This document shows positions 8,801 through 17,470 of a stretch of 62,196 bases of DNA, piece by piece (position 1 is the stretch's first letter; each line of letters begins with the position of its first letter). The notes beneath the pieces were generated by a model. That model searched no databases and was not told the origin of the DNA. It worked only from the letters and a program-made list of their open reading frames with translations. The translations under genes were made by a program, and so were the position numbers. The stretch is from Bacteroidales bacterium (GTDB lineage Bacteria > Bacteroidota > Bacteroidia > Bacteroidales > Marinilabiliaceae): positions 1 to 62,196 of the forward strand of contig JAGCYH010000027.1 in NCBI GenBank assembly GCA_017960905.1. Direction: 5' to 3'.

Positions 8801-9869
8801 GAAGTATATCGACCGTATTTTCGACCGCTTCTATCAGATCAACGATGACAGCAGTGTTGCTACGGCCGGCACTGGCATTGGCCTGCATCTGACCCGAAGC
8901 ATTGTGGAGATGCACGGTGGCAAAGTTCGCGCCGCAAACTGCAAGGACTCGCAGGGAGCAGTGTTCACTATAACCATTCCGCGCCGACAGGCCGTTGTAG
9001 AGCAAAGCTCTACAACAGAGGCCGATACGTCGAATGTGACAGTCTCGAAACCCGATGAGATAGAGGCATTGAACCAACTTACCGAAGCCGAGAAACACCG
9101 CGCCTACACCAACTACCGCGTGCTCATAGCCGACGACGAGGACGATGTAAGGCTCTACCTGAGCGAAGAGATGTCGAAACTGTTCAAGGTAACCACCTGC
9201 GCAAACGGCAAAGAGGCCTACGAACTGCTGCTCCGTGAGAGCTTCGACGCGCTCGTGTCCGACGTTGTAATGCCGCAGATGAACGGTATTGAGCTCTGCC
9301 AGAAAGTGAAAAACAACATCAATATCAACCACATACCGGTCATTCTGCTCACGGCGAAAAACTCTGAGGAGGAGTTCAACAAAGGACTGATTGTGGGTGC
9401 CGACGCCTATATTGCGAAGCCATTCGACATTCTGACGCTGCGCAACACGGTTTGCAATATTATCGAAAACCGCGAAAGGGTTAAAAATCAGTTCATTCAG
9501 TCGAAGGAGCCAATCAAAAAGATGAAGATGAAGTCGTCAGATGAGATACTGATGGAGCGAATAACGAAATATTTGGATAAACACTTGGCCGACACCGACT
9601 TAAGCGTCGAGAGCCTTGCTCAGAATATCGGACTGAGCCGTGTGCACATGCACCGCAAGCTGAAGGAGCTCACAGGTCAGAGCGCGCGCGACTTCATACG
9701 CAACACACGTCTGAAACAGGCCGCAGAATTGCTCAGTGTGAAGAAGTTGAACATCTCTGAAGTGGCTTACGCACTTGGATTTTCAAACCTCTCGCATTTC
9801 AGTTCGGCGTTTAAGGAGTTCTATGGTGTGTCGCCCAAAGAATATATGAATGAAAAATTAAAACAATAA
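5883..9869 (+). CDS. Hybrid two-component system sensor/regulator (one-component HTCS)
   Basis: A 1328-residue protein that joins sensor, kinase and DNA-binding regulator in one chain, as in Bacteroidetes polysaccharide-sensing HTCS. In order: signal peptide (1-19), periplasmic two-component-regulator propeller repeats to about 650 (repeated LWIGT(D/H)GNGL-type words), a Y_Y_Y domain ahead of the membrane segment at about 770-790, HisKA with FFFNISHEIRTPL (phosphoacceptor His821), HATPase with the NAFKYTP N-box and DTGKGLDEKY, a receiver domain (VLIADDED, phospho-Asp1127 in SDVVMPQMNG, Lys in AKPF), and an AraC helix-turn-helix (about 1215-1325). It appears intact. No SusC/SusD genes are adjacent, so its ligand cannot be read from context; the two xylan enzymes elsewhere in the window are possible but unproven targets. 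Confidence 0.95.
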   Translation: MKTILLILFSAIALTVNAQKIRLIDTDSHLSNTLINQIYQDSRGYIWITTESGLNRFDGIGIKAYAKGWSETELNSNYIRTVFEDSKQRLWIGTLRGLQQYSIAKDNFCIVPIIADNDTVSAHVTGIAEGQDGCIYISTSGRGIFKYSGCRVVPSQLFVAVPNSNFVSAIAIDSNNNLWALTSQNQLLKCDLLTGEQSEVDLEDKNIETATLYCRGQDVFLSVENKCIYAFCKGSSKYVRYEVDDEIRNSPTTISALWLQGSDLYIGTDGNGLFCFNLNSQLTQKVDLFVPQFDFANAKIHAVFFDSDANMWVGAFQKGLLMMPHCTSEFENYGYHPNNRHDIGSAAVAAVHADTDGLWIGTDGNGIYHIDKNGVNTHLTDGCPKSVMGFVRKDASHLWLATYQEGLLLLDTRTRRCADFNDRFEQNVGYVRKPVTALANDKKNRLWVGTHGNGLYASTNADCSHFVNINGPTLDNRWINCIFVDNSRVWIGTYKGLACYNTDIEEFEAINDSLATILEPSVILDISSGKAGEICIATQNGLVTYDTQTRQTHLYTMADGLCNDFTVGVAADANDNLWISTYDGLSCFDRSTNKFNNYFSFNGLQNNQYSVRAVTKSADGKLYFGGTNGVSGFDPSVVRPDERGISIRLNTFLVNGREIKAGDTSDGHVITESAVADADEFRISCAEKSITLGFSSSYFFSPEQICYEYRLPSADTTWTELPQGISQISLSNLSQGKHQLDVRASVGGKTSPTKSVVITMLPEWWRTPWAIMCYVVVLVVAALLIRRSVLSRRRYKTALQRQEQARELEEAKFQFFFNISHEIRTPLTLIINPIKALMQSPDNDPATQKSYSIIYKSAGRILQLINQMLDVRKIERGQMTLRYTRTDIVAFVCNILDAFQPIAEKNSIKTPVTSDLEATDADIDQNNFDKVIYNIYSNAFKYTPVKGEIRTHIAADGDNIVITIADTGKGLDEKYIDRIFDRFYQINDDSSVATAGTGIGLHLTRSIVEMHGGKVRAANCKDSQGAVFTITIPRRQAVVEQSSTTEADTSNVTVSKPDEIEALNQLTEAEKHRAYTNYRVLIADDEDDVRLYLSEEMSKLFKVTTCANGKEAYELLLRESFDALVSDVVMPQMNGIELCQKVKNNININHIPVILLTAKNSEEEFNKGLIVGADAYIAKPFDILTLRNTVCNIIENRERVKNQFIQSKEPIKKMKMKSSDEILMERITKYLDKHLADTDLSVESLAQNIGLSRVHMHRKLKELTGQSARDFIRNTRLKQAAELLSVKKLNISEVAYALGFSNLSHFSSAFKEFYGVSPKEYMNEKLKQ

Positions 9870-9888
9870 TAGCATTTTTTGTAAAACA

Positions 9889-10812
9889 ATGAACAACAAC
9901 AAGATAGCAGGCATTGCGCTTGCTTCGTTCTCTGTATTGGTGTGGGGCGTTACATTTGTGGCCACCAAAGCCCTGCTGACCGATTTCTCTGCATTGGAGA
10001 TACTTCTTTACCGTTTCGTGGCCGCATATCTGGCTTTGTGGGTCATCTGTCCGAAGGTGGAAAAGATATCCTTGCGCGAAAATTTAATTTTCGCGCTTGC
10101 CGGTTTGTCTGGTGTGGTGGTTTATCAGTTTGCCGAGAATACGGCCCTGCACTTCACTGCCTGCTGCAATGTGAGCATCATCGTGTCGCTCTGTCCCATG
10201 CTGACTGCGATAATCGCGCAGATTTTTCTGCGCGAGCATCATATAACGCGTTGGTTCATAATAGGTTTTGTGGTCGCCATATCGGGCGTTACTATGGTCA
10301 GTTTCGATGGCTACGGCACCATCGAATTCAACCTTCGGGGTGACCTGCTGGCCCTCTTCGCAGCCGTTTGCTGGGGCTTTTATTCGCTATGCGTAACGGT
10401 TATCAACCGTCGTCGTTACAACGCCGTGTGCAGCACACGGCGCATATTTTTCTTCGCTGTGCTGTTTATGATTCCGCTTGTCGTCGTCGGGACGCACACC
10501 GAGGCTGGCAGCCCGTCGCACTTCTCGTTCGACGCGGCGGTCAACGCCGCCCGTTTCACGAAGGCCGCCAATGTGCTCAACATGCTGTTTCTGGGCGTTG
10601 TAGCCTCCGGACTTTGCTTCTGGGCGTGGAACAGAGCTTGCTCTATTCTTGGTACTGTCAGCGTGTCGGCTGGCATTTATCTCATTCCGGTAGTTACTAT
10701 CGTCTTCGCCCATTTCTTCCTTGGCGAAAACCTGTCGGCTTTGGGCATTGCTGGCGCAATGCTCACAATAGTAGGATTGTTTATTGGCGGAAAACGACGA
10801 CGGACGCGATAA
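9889..10812 (+). CDS. EamA/DMT-family membrane transporter
   Basis: 307 residues with about ten hydrophobic helices arranged as two EamA repeats. The first repeat begins GIALASFSVLVWGVTFVATKALL and includes LLYRFVAAYLALW; the second begins at about residue 155 (GDLLALFAAVCWGFYSL). Members export or import small metabolites across the inner membrane; the substrate cannot be told from sequence. It starts 19 bases after the hybrid regulator stop on the same strand, so it may be co-transcribed. The C-terminus is basic (GKRRRTR). Confidence 0.88.
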   Translation: MNNNKIAGIALASFSVLVWGVTFVATKALLTDFSALEILLYRFVAAYLALWVICPKVEKISLRENLIFALAGLSGVVVYQFAENTALHFTACCNVSIIVSLCPMLTAIIAQIFLREHHITRWFIIGFVVAISGVTMVSFDGYGTIEFNLRGDLLALFAAVCWGFYSLCVTVINRRRYNAVCSTRRIFFFAVLFMIPLVVVGTHTEAGSPSHFSFDAAVNAARFTKAANVLNMLFLGVVASGLCFWAWNRACSILGTVSVSAGIYLIPVVTIVFAHFFLGENLSALGIAGAMLTIVGLFIGGKRRRTR

Positions 10813-10822
10813 ATCGCGTCCG
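10801..10822. terminator. Hairpin overlapping the EamA stop codon
   Basis: CGGACGCGA / TCGCGTCCG, 9-bp stem with a TAAA loop that contains the stop codon. It lies between convergent genes (EamA and PBP1A). No good T-tract follows on either strand, so terminator activity is uncertain. Confidence 0.45.
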
Positions 10823-10849
10823 CCTATTCAGTTGTAAATCAGACTTTTC

Positions 10850-13252
10850 TTAGAAGTTGAATATCGATGAGCCAGAGCTTTCGCTCGACTCTGTCTCGCC
10901 TTCGTCGGGGCAGTTGAGCGAGAATGTTACTTTGGCTGGCTTCTCAAATTTGTCGTTGCGTGTTACTTCGGTTATCGACTTGTCGTTGTAAATCTTGCGC
11001 AAGTAGTTGCCGAATACTGGCAGCGCCATACGCGAGCCCTGACCGAAGGTCATGTCGTTGAAGTGTATGTCGCGCTCTTCGCCACCAACCCAAACGCCGG
11101 TAACCAAGTTGGGCAGAATTGACATGAACCATCCGTCGGACTGGTTCTGCGTGGTACCGGTCTTGCCGCCCATCTCCGACGGCGTGCCGTCGTCGGCCAC
11201 AAAGCCATAGCGGTTGCCGAGTAGGTCGGTGCCGCGCAAGCGCGCACCGGTACCGCCGTTGCAAACGCCTTGCAGCATGTTGACCATCAGATAGGCTGTC
11301 TGCTCGTCGATGGGTTCAAACTCATGAGGCGCAAATGTCGCTATGACGTTGCCGTAGTGGTCTTCGATGTGAGTGATGGCCATAGGACTTATGTGTACGC
11401 CTTTGTTGACAAAGGCGCCGTAGGCCTCTACCATCTCCGAGAGCGTTATCTCCGAGGTGCCGAGGAACATCGAGTAAACCGGTTCGATGTGTGAGCGTAT
11501 GCCCATATCGCCAATCATTTTGGCGATATGCTCGGGCGAGTATTGCTTCATAACCCATGCGGTTATGTTGTTGTTCGAGTTGGCCAAGCCCCATTTTAGC
11601 GACATCATGTCGCCCACGTGTACCTTGCCGTCGTCTTTCGGCGTCCACGTCTTGCCGTCGGGCAGAAGGAATGTCTGCGGCGAGTTCGGTACAAGGTCGC
11701 ACGGAGTGTGACCTTCTTTCATGGCAAAGGCATAGACGAACGGTTTTATTGTCGAACCAACCTGACGTTTGCCCAGGCTGACCATATCATACATGAAGTA
11801 CTTGAAGTTGACACCGCCGACATAGGCTTTTATGTGGCCGTTTTTCGGGTTTATCGACATGAGCGACGAGCGCAGGAAGTGCTTGTGGTAAACCACTGAG
11901 TCGTATGGCGTCATTATGGTATCCACTTCGCCGGCGTATGTAAATGCCTTTGTCTCAACCGAATCCTTCATCGATGCCATTATCTTGTCGTCGTCCCAGC
12001 CCGATTTTTTCAGAGCGCGGAAGCGGTCAGAGTTGCGCAAAGCTTTGTTGATGAGTTCTTCGAACTGCTCTTGCGTGGTGTTGGAGGTGTAGGGTGCGCG
12101 TTTGGCGTTTTTCTTCTGACGGAAAAACTCTGGTTGCAGATAATGCCCAACGTGCTCTATTACAGCCTCTTCGGCATATCGTTGCATGCGGCTGTCGAGT
12201 GTCGTGTGAATGCGCAGACCATCGCGGTAGATGTTGTATTTCGTGCCGTCGGATTTCGGGTTTTTCTCAATCCAGCCGTAGGCCGGATTGATGCACCATT
12301 GAATGCTGTCTTCTATGTATTTCTGCTCCTGCCACGAGGCGTAGTCGCTCTTGACGGGTTTCTTGGCCGTAAGCATCAGACGTACGTACTCTCTGAAGTA
12401 AGGCGCGTCGCCGTCTTTGTGGTCGGAGCGCGTGAACTTAAGTTCGAGCGGCAGTTGCTTGAGCGAGTCGAACTGTGCCGTGGTGATGTCGCGTTGTTTG
12501 AGCATCTGGCCGAAGACCACATTGCGACGGTCGCGGACCAGGTCGGGACGGCGCACCGGATTGTACAGCGCCGGGTTTTTGAGCATGCCGACGAGAACGG
12601 CGGCCTGTTCTATCTTGAGGTCTTTAACCGAAACGCCGAAGTACGTCCACGATGCCGATTCGACGCCATAGGCGTCGTAGAGGAAGCTTACGCGGTTGAG
12701 GTACATCGATATTATCTCTTCTTTGGTATAGCTGCGCTCAAGTTTCACAGCGATGACCCATTCTTTGAGTTTCTGAGTGTAGCGCTCCCACTTCGTGTCG
12801 GCGTGTCCGTGGAAAAGCATCTTTGCGAGCTGCTGAGTGATGGTACTGCCACCGCCCGAGCTCTCGTCGCGCATGACAACGGTTTTGATAAGCACACGGA
12901 AAAGACCTTTAGAGTCGATGCCAGAGTGGTCGAAGAAACGCTCGTCCTCAGTGTCGACCAGCGCGCGAACCACATAAGGCGATATCTCTTCGAAATCGAC
13001 TTGACTGCGGTTCTCGATGTAGAGTTTGCCGAGTGTCTTGCCGTCTTCGGAGATGATGTCGGTGGCCAGACTGTTGTTCGGATTCTCCAAATCCTCAAAC
13101 GTCGGCATGTAGCCTATAAGCCCGTTCGACAGAAGGATGAAGAATACTACGATGCAGATTGTTCCGAAAAGGAACAACCCCCAAAACCACTTAAGTGGTT
13201 TTTTGAAATCGGCCCAAGTATATTTCTTTTTGCTTTTTTTATCCGTTCCCAT
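10850..13252 (-). CDS. Bifunctional penicillin-binding protein 1A (transglycosylase/transpeptidase)
   Basis: An inner-membrane class A PBP that polymerises and cross-links peptidoglycan. 800 residues: cytoplasmic KKSKKKY tail, one membrane segment (about 24-46), GT51 transglycosylase domain with the catalytic Glu102 in EDERF and GGSTITQQLAK, then a transpeptidase domain with SxxK at Ser500 (GSTIKP), SNNN as the SxN motif and KTGT at Lys697. The C-terminus is a Ser/Glu-rich tail. All catalytic motifs are present. Transcribed alone and convergent with the EamA gene; its upstream region carries the dispersed palindromic repeat at 13316-13374. Confidence 0.95.
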   Translation of the reverse strand: MGTDKKSKKKYTWADFKKPLKWFWGLFLFGTICIVVFFILLSNGLIGYMPTFEDLENPNNSLATDIISEDGKTLGKLYIENRSQVDFEEISPYVVRALVDTEDERFFDHSGIDSKGLFRVLIKTVVMRDESSGGGSTITQQLAKMLFHGHADTKWERYTQKLKEWVIAVKLERSYTKEEIISMYLNRVSFLYDAYGVESASWTYFGVSVKDLKIEQAAVLVGMLKNPALYNPVRRPDLVRDRRNVVFGQMLKQRDITTAQFDSLKQLPLELKFTRSDHKDGDAPYFREYVRLMLTAKKPVKSDYASWQEQKYIEDSIQWCINPAYGWIEKNPKSDGTKYNIYRDGLRIHTTLDSRMQRYAEEAVIEHVGHYLQPEFFRQKKNAKRAPYTSNTTQEQFEELINKALRNSDRFRALKKSGWDDDKIMASMKDSVETKAFTYAGEVDTIMTPYDSVVYHKHFLRSSLMSINPKNGHIKAYVGGVNFKYFMYDMVSLGKRQVGSTIKPFVYAFAMKEGHTPCDLVPNSPQTFLLPDGKTWTPKDDGKVHVGDMMSLKWGLANSNNNITAWVMKQYSPEHIAKMIGDMGIRSHIEPVYSMFLGTSEITLSEMVEAYGAFVNKGVHISPMAITHIEDHYGNVIATFAPHEFEPIDEQTAYLMVNMLQGVCNGGTGARLRGTDLLGNRYGFVADDGTPSEMGGKTGTTQNQSDGWFMSILPNLVTGVWVGGEERDIHFNDMTFGQGSRMALPVFGNYLRKIYNDKSITEVTRNDKFEKPAKVTFSLNCPDEGETESSESSGSSIFNF

Positions 13253-13315
13253 GTGTGTCGTTTTTTTCGGTGTAAAAGTATAATTTATAATTCAGAAACG
13301 GAAATATTTTTTTAA

Positions 13316-13374
13316 AAAGAGTAAAGAGTAGAGAGTAGAGAGTAAAGAGTAGAGACGCACGGACGTGCGTCTCT
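13316..13374. repeat. Dispersed palindromic repeat with heptamer tract, copy 1
   Basis: About five imperfect 7-bp units (AGTAAAG/AGTAGAG) are followed by the near-perfect palindrome AGACGCACGGACGTGCGTCT. A second copy with the same layout is at 24612-24664. Both lie in divergent intergenic spaces, so they are not terminators of a neighbouring gene. Confidence 0.75.
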
Positions 13375-13418
13375 CGAGATAAAATACCAGAGTACGTGTA
13401 ATTCGTAATAAAAAAGAT

Positions 13419-13426
13419 TATCTTTG
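13419..13426 (+). promoter_or_regulatory. -7 box upstream of the macro-like gene
   Basis: TATCTTTG, 19 bases before the ATG at 13446; no clear TTTG at the right upstream distance. Confidence 0.45.
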
Positions 13427-13445
13427 CAGAAAAACCTACAGAAAT

Positions 13446-13841
13446 ATGTACAACAGACAATTCACACCAGCACGTATATCCTCGTTGAAAGCCAACGAGG
13501 TATTTGTATTTGGCAGCAATCTGGCAGGTGCGCACGGTGGCGGCGCGGCATATATTGCAGTTGAGCGTTTTGGGGCCGTATGGGGTCAGGGCGTCGGACT
13601 GCAAGGCCAGAGCTACGCCATACCAACTATGCAGGGCGGCGTTGAGACCATCAAACCCTATGTCGATGAGTTCATTGCCTTTGCCCGCCAGCATCGCGAG
13701 CTGCTTTTCTATGTGACCCGCATCGGGTGCGGCATTGCCGGCTTCGACGATGCCGACATAGCGCCGCTCTTCGCCGACGCCATAGGCGACGGCAACATCA
13801 TTCTGCCTAAGTCGTTCGTCGAGGTGATAGAGAAGAAATAG
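13446..13841 (+). CDS. Macro-domain-like protein (FGSNLxGxHGGGAA family)
   Basis: 131 residues with no signal peptide or membrane segment. The N-terminal block VFVFGSNLAGAHGGGAA, followed by FGAVWGQGVGLQGQSYAIPT and a late FYVTRIGCGIAGF, has the glycine-rich loop layout of macro domains, which bind or hydrolyse ADP-ribose derivatives. Small stand-alone proteins with exactly this start are widespread in bacteria and phages and mostly annotated as hypothetical. The ligand and the cellular role are unknown. It is a single gene with its own -7 box and a strong bidirectional terminator. Confidence 0.7.
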   Translation: MYNRQFTPARISSLKANEVFVFGSNLAGAHGGGAAYIAVERFGAVWGQGVGLQGQSYAIPTMQGGVETIKPYVDEFIAFARQHRELLFYVTRIGCGIAGFDDADIAPLFADAIGDGNIILPKSFVEVIEKK

Positions 13842-13857
13842 CGCTGCGAATAAAAAA

Positions 13858-13895
13858 CACACAAAGAGGCCGCCTAATGGCGGCCTCTTTGTGTG
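13858..13895. terminator. Bidirectional terminator between convergent genes
   Basis: 17-bp perfect stem CACACAAAGAGGCCGCC with loop TAAT, between the forward macro-like gene and the leftward beta-helix gene. It serves both. Confidence 0.85.
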
Positions 13896-13919
13896 TATGA
13901 TAACAATCTGACAGTCAGA

Positions 13920-15467
13920 TTATTTCGGCATTTGAGCGCCTACGCCAGGCATAGCACCGAAGAGGTTGAGCGCTTCGAGCCACGGATAGCGGTTGGCGTA
14001 CATCGAAGTCGTAGTAGAGCCAGTGCCCTGAAGGTTCATGCCGAACGATGAGCGGAACTGGTTTGCTGTGCTGTTGTAGTCGACCGACATGTTCGACGAG
14101 GTCTTGAGGCTCAGGAAACCGGCCAAGTAGTCTTTGTTGATTTTGCCGTTGAACACCGACGGGTCGGTGAGCACGCGGTTGTTGCCTACTTCGGTGAGTT
14201 GCTCAACATCGTCGAAGTCGTTTGCGCTCACGCGCAAGAACATTCCGCCGCCAGGCAAAGTGAGGTCGGTCTGACGGTTGAGGAAGAAGACGTTGCCGCG
14301 AACCGACTCTTTGCGCAAAGCCTCACGGGCTTTGTCGCTATCGACGTGAGTGCGGTCGAGTGCCGAGAACACTGCACAACCGAAGATGTTGTTTTCGATG
14401 GTGTTTGTTGTGCCCGGTATCATACGGTAGCCGTAGCCCATGTCGCCAAGGTCTTTGAGACGTGACCATACAAAGAGTATGGTGTTGTTTTTGATGGTTA
14501 CCGGCACTACCGTTTTTGCAGCTGCGCCGCGAATTTCCATAGCCGCCATGCGGACATTGACGAACACGTTGTTTTCGATAAGAACCGAACCGCCGCGTAT
14601 CATGCCCAAAATGCCGTAGTTGGGGCAGTTGACAAATGTACAGTTGCGTACAACGACGTTTACGTCGTTGACAACGCCCTGATAACCATCGAAATAGATG
14701 ATTGCTGTCTCGGTAGTGAGTGCGTTATCCTCGTCGAGGTTCTCACCGCCAATACCCGAAACACCGATAGGGTTCATCATAGGCGATTCAACGCCTTCGG
14801 GCTTGCCTTCGCCGCGTTTGTTGTACGAGATAGAGTTACCACGGTCGAAGATGAATCCGTCGATAACTACTTGGTCGTCAGGCGCTACGATGCTCTTGAG
14901 CTGCACAGTGCCTTGCCCGCTTGCCGAACCGTTAGAGGCGAGGGTAGGCTTAACGGTAGTCTTGTACTTGAGTATATCGCGCTGCGAGAAGTCGGCGTTG
15001 TAGCCGCCCATCAGTTTAACAGGTTTCGAGATTATGATGTTGCCTTTGTTGAGCAAGCCGTAGTAGTTGCCTTCGGCAACGAGAATAGTAGCGCCTGCCT
15101 CAGCTACGTCGAGAGCTTTCTGAATGTTTTTGAACGGAGCGCCCTTGCTGCCGTCGTTGCGGTTGCTGCCTCCGTTGGCCGATACGTAGAACACATCGCC
15201 CGAAACGCTTACAGAACCCGACGAACTTGAGCTGCTTGAGTTGCTCGAACTTGTTGTTGCAGAGCTGCTTGCCGAGCTCGAACTGTTCGACGACGAACTT
15301 GTCGTCGACGAGTTCGACGATGAGCTTGTCGATGATGAGTTAGATGAGCCCGAAGTGAGCTCTTTAGCCTTGTTGAGCAGTTTTTTGCCAAATTGAGCGG
15401 TTGACATTTGCGGTGCGCAAACAACCATTGCTAATGCCAATGCGGCGATTCTTGTCAGTTTTTTCAT
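13920..15467 (-). CDS. Secreted parallel beta-helix protein with Ser-rich linker
   Basis: 515 residues. A signal peptide (about 1-25, ending STAQ) is followed by LLNKAKEL and a serine-dominated linker of about 50 residues (Ser with Asn, Thr, Ala; about 40-88). Then a right-handed beta-helix domain begins VFYVSANGGSNRNDGSK-APFKNIQKALD, the opening common to DUF1565/pectate-lyase-like proteins. Repeated I-NN-F/I-NNTI rungs continue to about 400. Such folds bind or cleave polysaccharide, but no catalytic site could be identified. The repetitive Ser codons (AGC, TCG) make the linker prone to length change. Last gene of a leftward cluster, separated from the preceding gene by a terminator. Confidence 0.82.
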   Translation of the reverse strand: MKKLTRIAALALAMVVCAPQMSTAQFGKKLLNKAKELTSGSSNSSSTSSSSNSSTTSSSSNSSSSASSSATTSSSNSSSSSSSGSVSVSGDVFYVSANGGSNRNDGSKGAPFKNIQKALDVAEAGATILVAEGNYYGLLNKGNIIISKPVKLMGGYNADFSQRDILKYKTTVKPTLASNGSASGQGTVQLKSIVAPDDQVVIDGFIFDRGNSISYNKRGEGKPEGVESPMMNPIGVSGIGGENLDEDNALTTETAIIYFDGYQGVVNDVNVVVRNCTFVNCPNYGILGMIRGGSVLIENNVFVNVRMAAMEIRGAAAKTVVPVTIKNNTILFVWSRLKDLGDMGYGYRMIPGTTNTIENNIFGCAVFSALDRTHVDSDKAREALRKESVRGNVFFLNRQTDLTLPGGGMFLRVSANDFDDVEQLTEVGNNRVLTDPSVFNGKINKDYLAGFLSLKTSSNMSVDYNSTANQFRSSFGMNLQGTGSTTTSMYANRYPWLEALNLFGAMPGVGAQMPK

Positions 15468-15503
15468 TTCTTTTTCTGTTTGGTTTTAAATAAGTTAAAT
15501 ATT

Positions 15504-15539
15504 AAACGGCTATGCCAGCCTTGGCTGGCATAGCCGTTT
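15504..15539 (-). terminator. Terminator of the 15547-16047 gene
   Basis: Stem AAACGGCTATGCCAGCC (17 bp) with a very short loop, 8 bases after the stop codon; read leftward, TTTAATATTT follows. Confidence 0.75.
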
Positions 15540-15546
15540 TGTTCTA

Positions 15547-16047
15547 TTAATCTTTTGGTTGAGCTTTGATGCTGCCAAGTATGGCTTTCAGCTCTTCGCC
15601 CTGATAGTCGATGCTGTAGTCCTTACCTTTGAAAATGATAACTTTCACTGTCATATCGGCTGTGTTGTAGAAGTTGGCGTTGTCGCCATTTGTGTAAGTG
15701 AAACCTGTCCACTTAGTGCCGTTGACGTCAATATCCATGTCTTGCGGTGACGATATCCATGCCTTATCGTTTTCAACCTCGTATTCGTCGGCGCTGTGGT
15801 AAACCATCAGAGTCGAGTAGTTGCCGCTCAAGAGGCCAAGCAGCGAGTCAGAACCTTTCGACATATAAACGAGGTCGTCGCTGTTCATGTCGTCGCTGAA
15901 CGGATTATCGAGTTGGTGCCAGTTGCTCGAGCACGAAACAGAGAGTGTTCCGCTGGTGAATGTCTGGTCAAGCGATGCACTGTTTTTGTCGGTGCAAGCT
16001 GTCGCTACCAATAATGTGGCAGCTAAGAAGAAATTTTTAATATTCAT
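15547..16047 (-). CDS. Putative lipoprotein, PsbP/DcrB-like, function unknown
   Basis: 166 residues. The N-terminus ends in a lipobox-like VATAC (Cys18), so it is probably a lipid-anchored envelope protein. The mature part begins TLSVSCSSNWHQL and ends IDYQGEELKAILGSIKAQ, a layout also seen in small PsbP/DcrB-like beta proteins (strand, tryptophan, then a final LxSIK helix). The next-but-one gene (16748-17305) has the same ending (EVIKSLRFK), so the two may be distant relatives. No catalytic residues are recognisable. Confidence 0.7.
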   Translation of the reverse strand: MNIKNFFLAATLLVATACTDKNSASLDQTFTSGTLSVSCSSNWHQLDNPFSDDMNSDDLVYMSKGSDSLLGLLSGNYSTLMVYHSADEYEVENDKAWISSPQDMDIDVNGTKWTGFTYTNGDNANFYNTADMTVKVIIFKGKDYSIDYQGEELKAILGSIKAQPKD

Positions 16048-16105
16048 TTTTTTTAGTAATTAAAAGGTTAAATATTTGATTGTTAATTAATTCAATTTCA
16101 AATTC

Positions 16106-16714
16106 TTACGCCCATTTGTCTTGCGAAACCGGAATTCTGATGTCCATTATGACCGAGTTTTGTGTCCAGATGAACCATTCGCCGGTCGATTTTTTAGTTC
16201 GCAGCTGCACAGGTCGTGGCGAGTCGGCCCCGCCCGACTGCACATAGAGTGTCAGGTAGCCTTGGTTGAACTGGTCGCGGCTGTACGGGTTTTCGCTGAC
16301 AACCACCGTGTAGGGCATCGTGGCGGTATAGTCGTTTTCGGGGCGTGCGCCCACGAAATACGACCTTACTATGTATGGTTTCGACATGTGGTCGTCGAAG
16401 AGCTGTATGTCGCGGTTGGCAATGGGTTCAGGCCCTTTCAGATAGTTAATCATCTCTATGGCAGCCTGTTTGTTGTTGGGGTATTCGGCCAGCGCGGCAA
16501 CGAAGAGAGCCAGCACGGCGTGCGGGTCTTTCAGGTCGGCGCCTGGCATGGCCCTCAGTTCGCCGACGTTCTTAGGCAGAGCCTGGAACGAGAACGAGCG
16601 CGAAGGGTGCGCCGCAGCGTTGCCCATGGTGTTGGCAGCGTTGCCTGCCGGGCTCGATGGCCCCTGATTTGTGTTGCCCGTTACGGCGTTTTTTATTATA
16701 TCAAATAATGACAT
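16106..16714 (-). CDS. DUF6935-like protein, function unknown
   Basis: 202 residues starting MSLFDIIKNAV, without a signal peptide. An Asn/Ala/Gly-rich segment (12-38) precedes a conserved-looking domain: ALPKNVGELRAMPGADLKDPHAVLALFVAALAEYP, YLKGPEPIANRDIQLFDDHM and a C-terminal beta region with GYLTLYVQSGG and WFIWTQ. This arrangement resembles the uncharacterised DUF6935 family; the match is from memory and not verified. It lies between two secreted-protein genes in the same direction with gaps of 33 and 58 bases, consistent with one operon. Confidence 0.6.
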   Translation of the reverse strand: MSLFDIIKNAVTGNTNQGPSSPAGNAANTMGNAAAHPSRSFSFQALPKNVGELRAMPGADLKDPHAVLALFVAALAEYPNNKQAAIEMINYLKGPEPIANRDIQLFDDHMSKPYIVRSYFVGARPENDYTATMPYTVVVSENPYSRDQFNQGYLTLYVQSGGADSPRPVQLRTKKSTGEWFIWTQNSVIMDIRIPVSQDKWA

Positions 16715-16747
16715 CTTTTCTCTGTATATATTTAATAATCAATGCGT

Positions 16748-17305
16748 TCATTTAAACCTCAAACTCTTTATCACCTCCATCACATCCGGTGAGCAGCAAT
16801 TGTCCACCGACTGGTCGTTGGTAACCGTTACCACAACGCCTGTGTAGGGCTTTGCCGCTGCGTTGGCGCCGAATTTGATGTATACTTTAGCCACGTAATT
16901 CGAGTAAATCACATCGTCGTAGTAGGCCACGCGCGTTGCTTTGTTGCCGTTGATGACCAGCTCCTCGTATTTGTAGCCTTTCTTGTCCTTGTAGTCTTCG
17001 AAAACCGATAAGTCGTTGTCGCCAAGGCAGTTGTCGGTGCACGATACGAAACCTATTGTGGTATGTCCGTCGGCGCTTTTCAGCGACGGCATAATAGTGT
17101 TTTTGAGTTCGATGAAGCCGGCTTTGCGGTAATCAACGAAGAGTTTACCGTCTGCGAATATGTCAAATGCCGTGTTTTCATCTGTTGTCTTGTCCTGTTG
17201 TTGAGTGCCGGCGCGACTGTCGACAGCTTTGTTTGCCGCGCTTGTCTCGCACGTTATAAGTGCGAGCATTACGATTAATAACGTTGATAATGTGCTACGT
17301 CTCAT
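16748..17305 (-). CDS. Secreted hypothetical protein
   Basis: 185 residues. A signal peptide (about 1-23, LLIVMLALITCETSAA) is followed by a short polar linker and a domain with cysteine pairs (SCTDNCLGDND and VDNCCSPDV) that could form disulfides in the periplasm. It ends MEVIKSLRFK, like the PsbP-like lipoprotein two genes downstream. The start ATG gives a normal signal peptide. First gene of the four-gene leftward cluster reaching to 13920. No function can be assigned. Confidence 0.65.
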   Translation of the reverse strand: MRRSTLSTLLIVMLALITCETSAANKAVDSRAGTQQQDKTTDENTAFDIFADGKLFVDYRKAGFIELKNTIMPSLKSADGHTTIGFVSCTDNCLGDNDLSVFEDYKDKKGYKYEELVINGNKATRVAYYDDVIYSNYVAKVYIKFGANAAAKPYTGVVVTVTNDQSVDNCCSPDVMEVIKSLRFK

Positions 17306-17470
17306 GGTGTTTGTTTTGTTTTTTCTCTCTGTGTCAGGCGTTTGTGATGCCTGGCGCTTCGAGGTTTTTAGTTGATAATTATTTCGTTTTCCGTCATAGT
17401 TGACTGTGTTTTAAAATCGGGCGTAAAATTATCTTTTTTTTAAATAAAATAGTCATATTTTCGGTCATTT

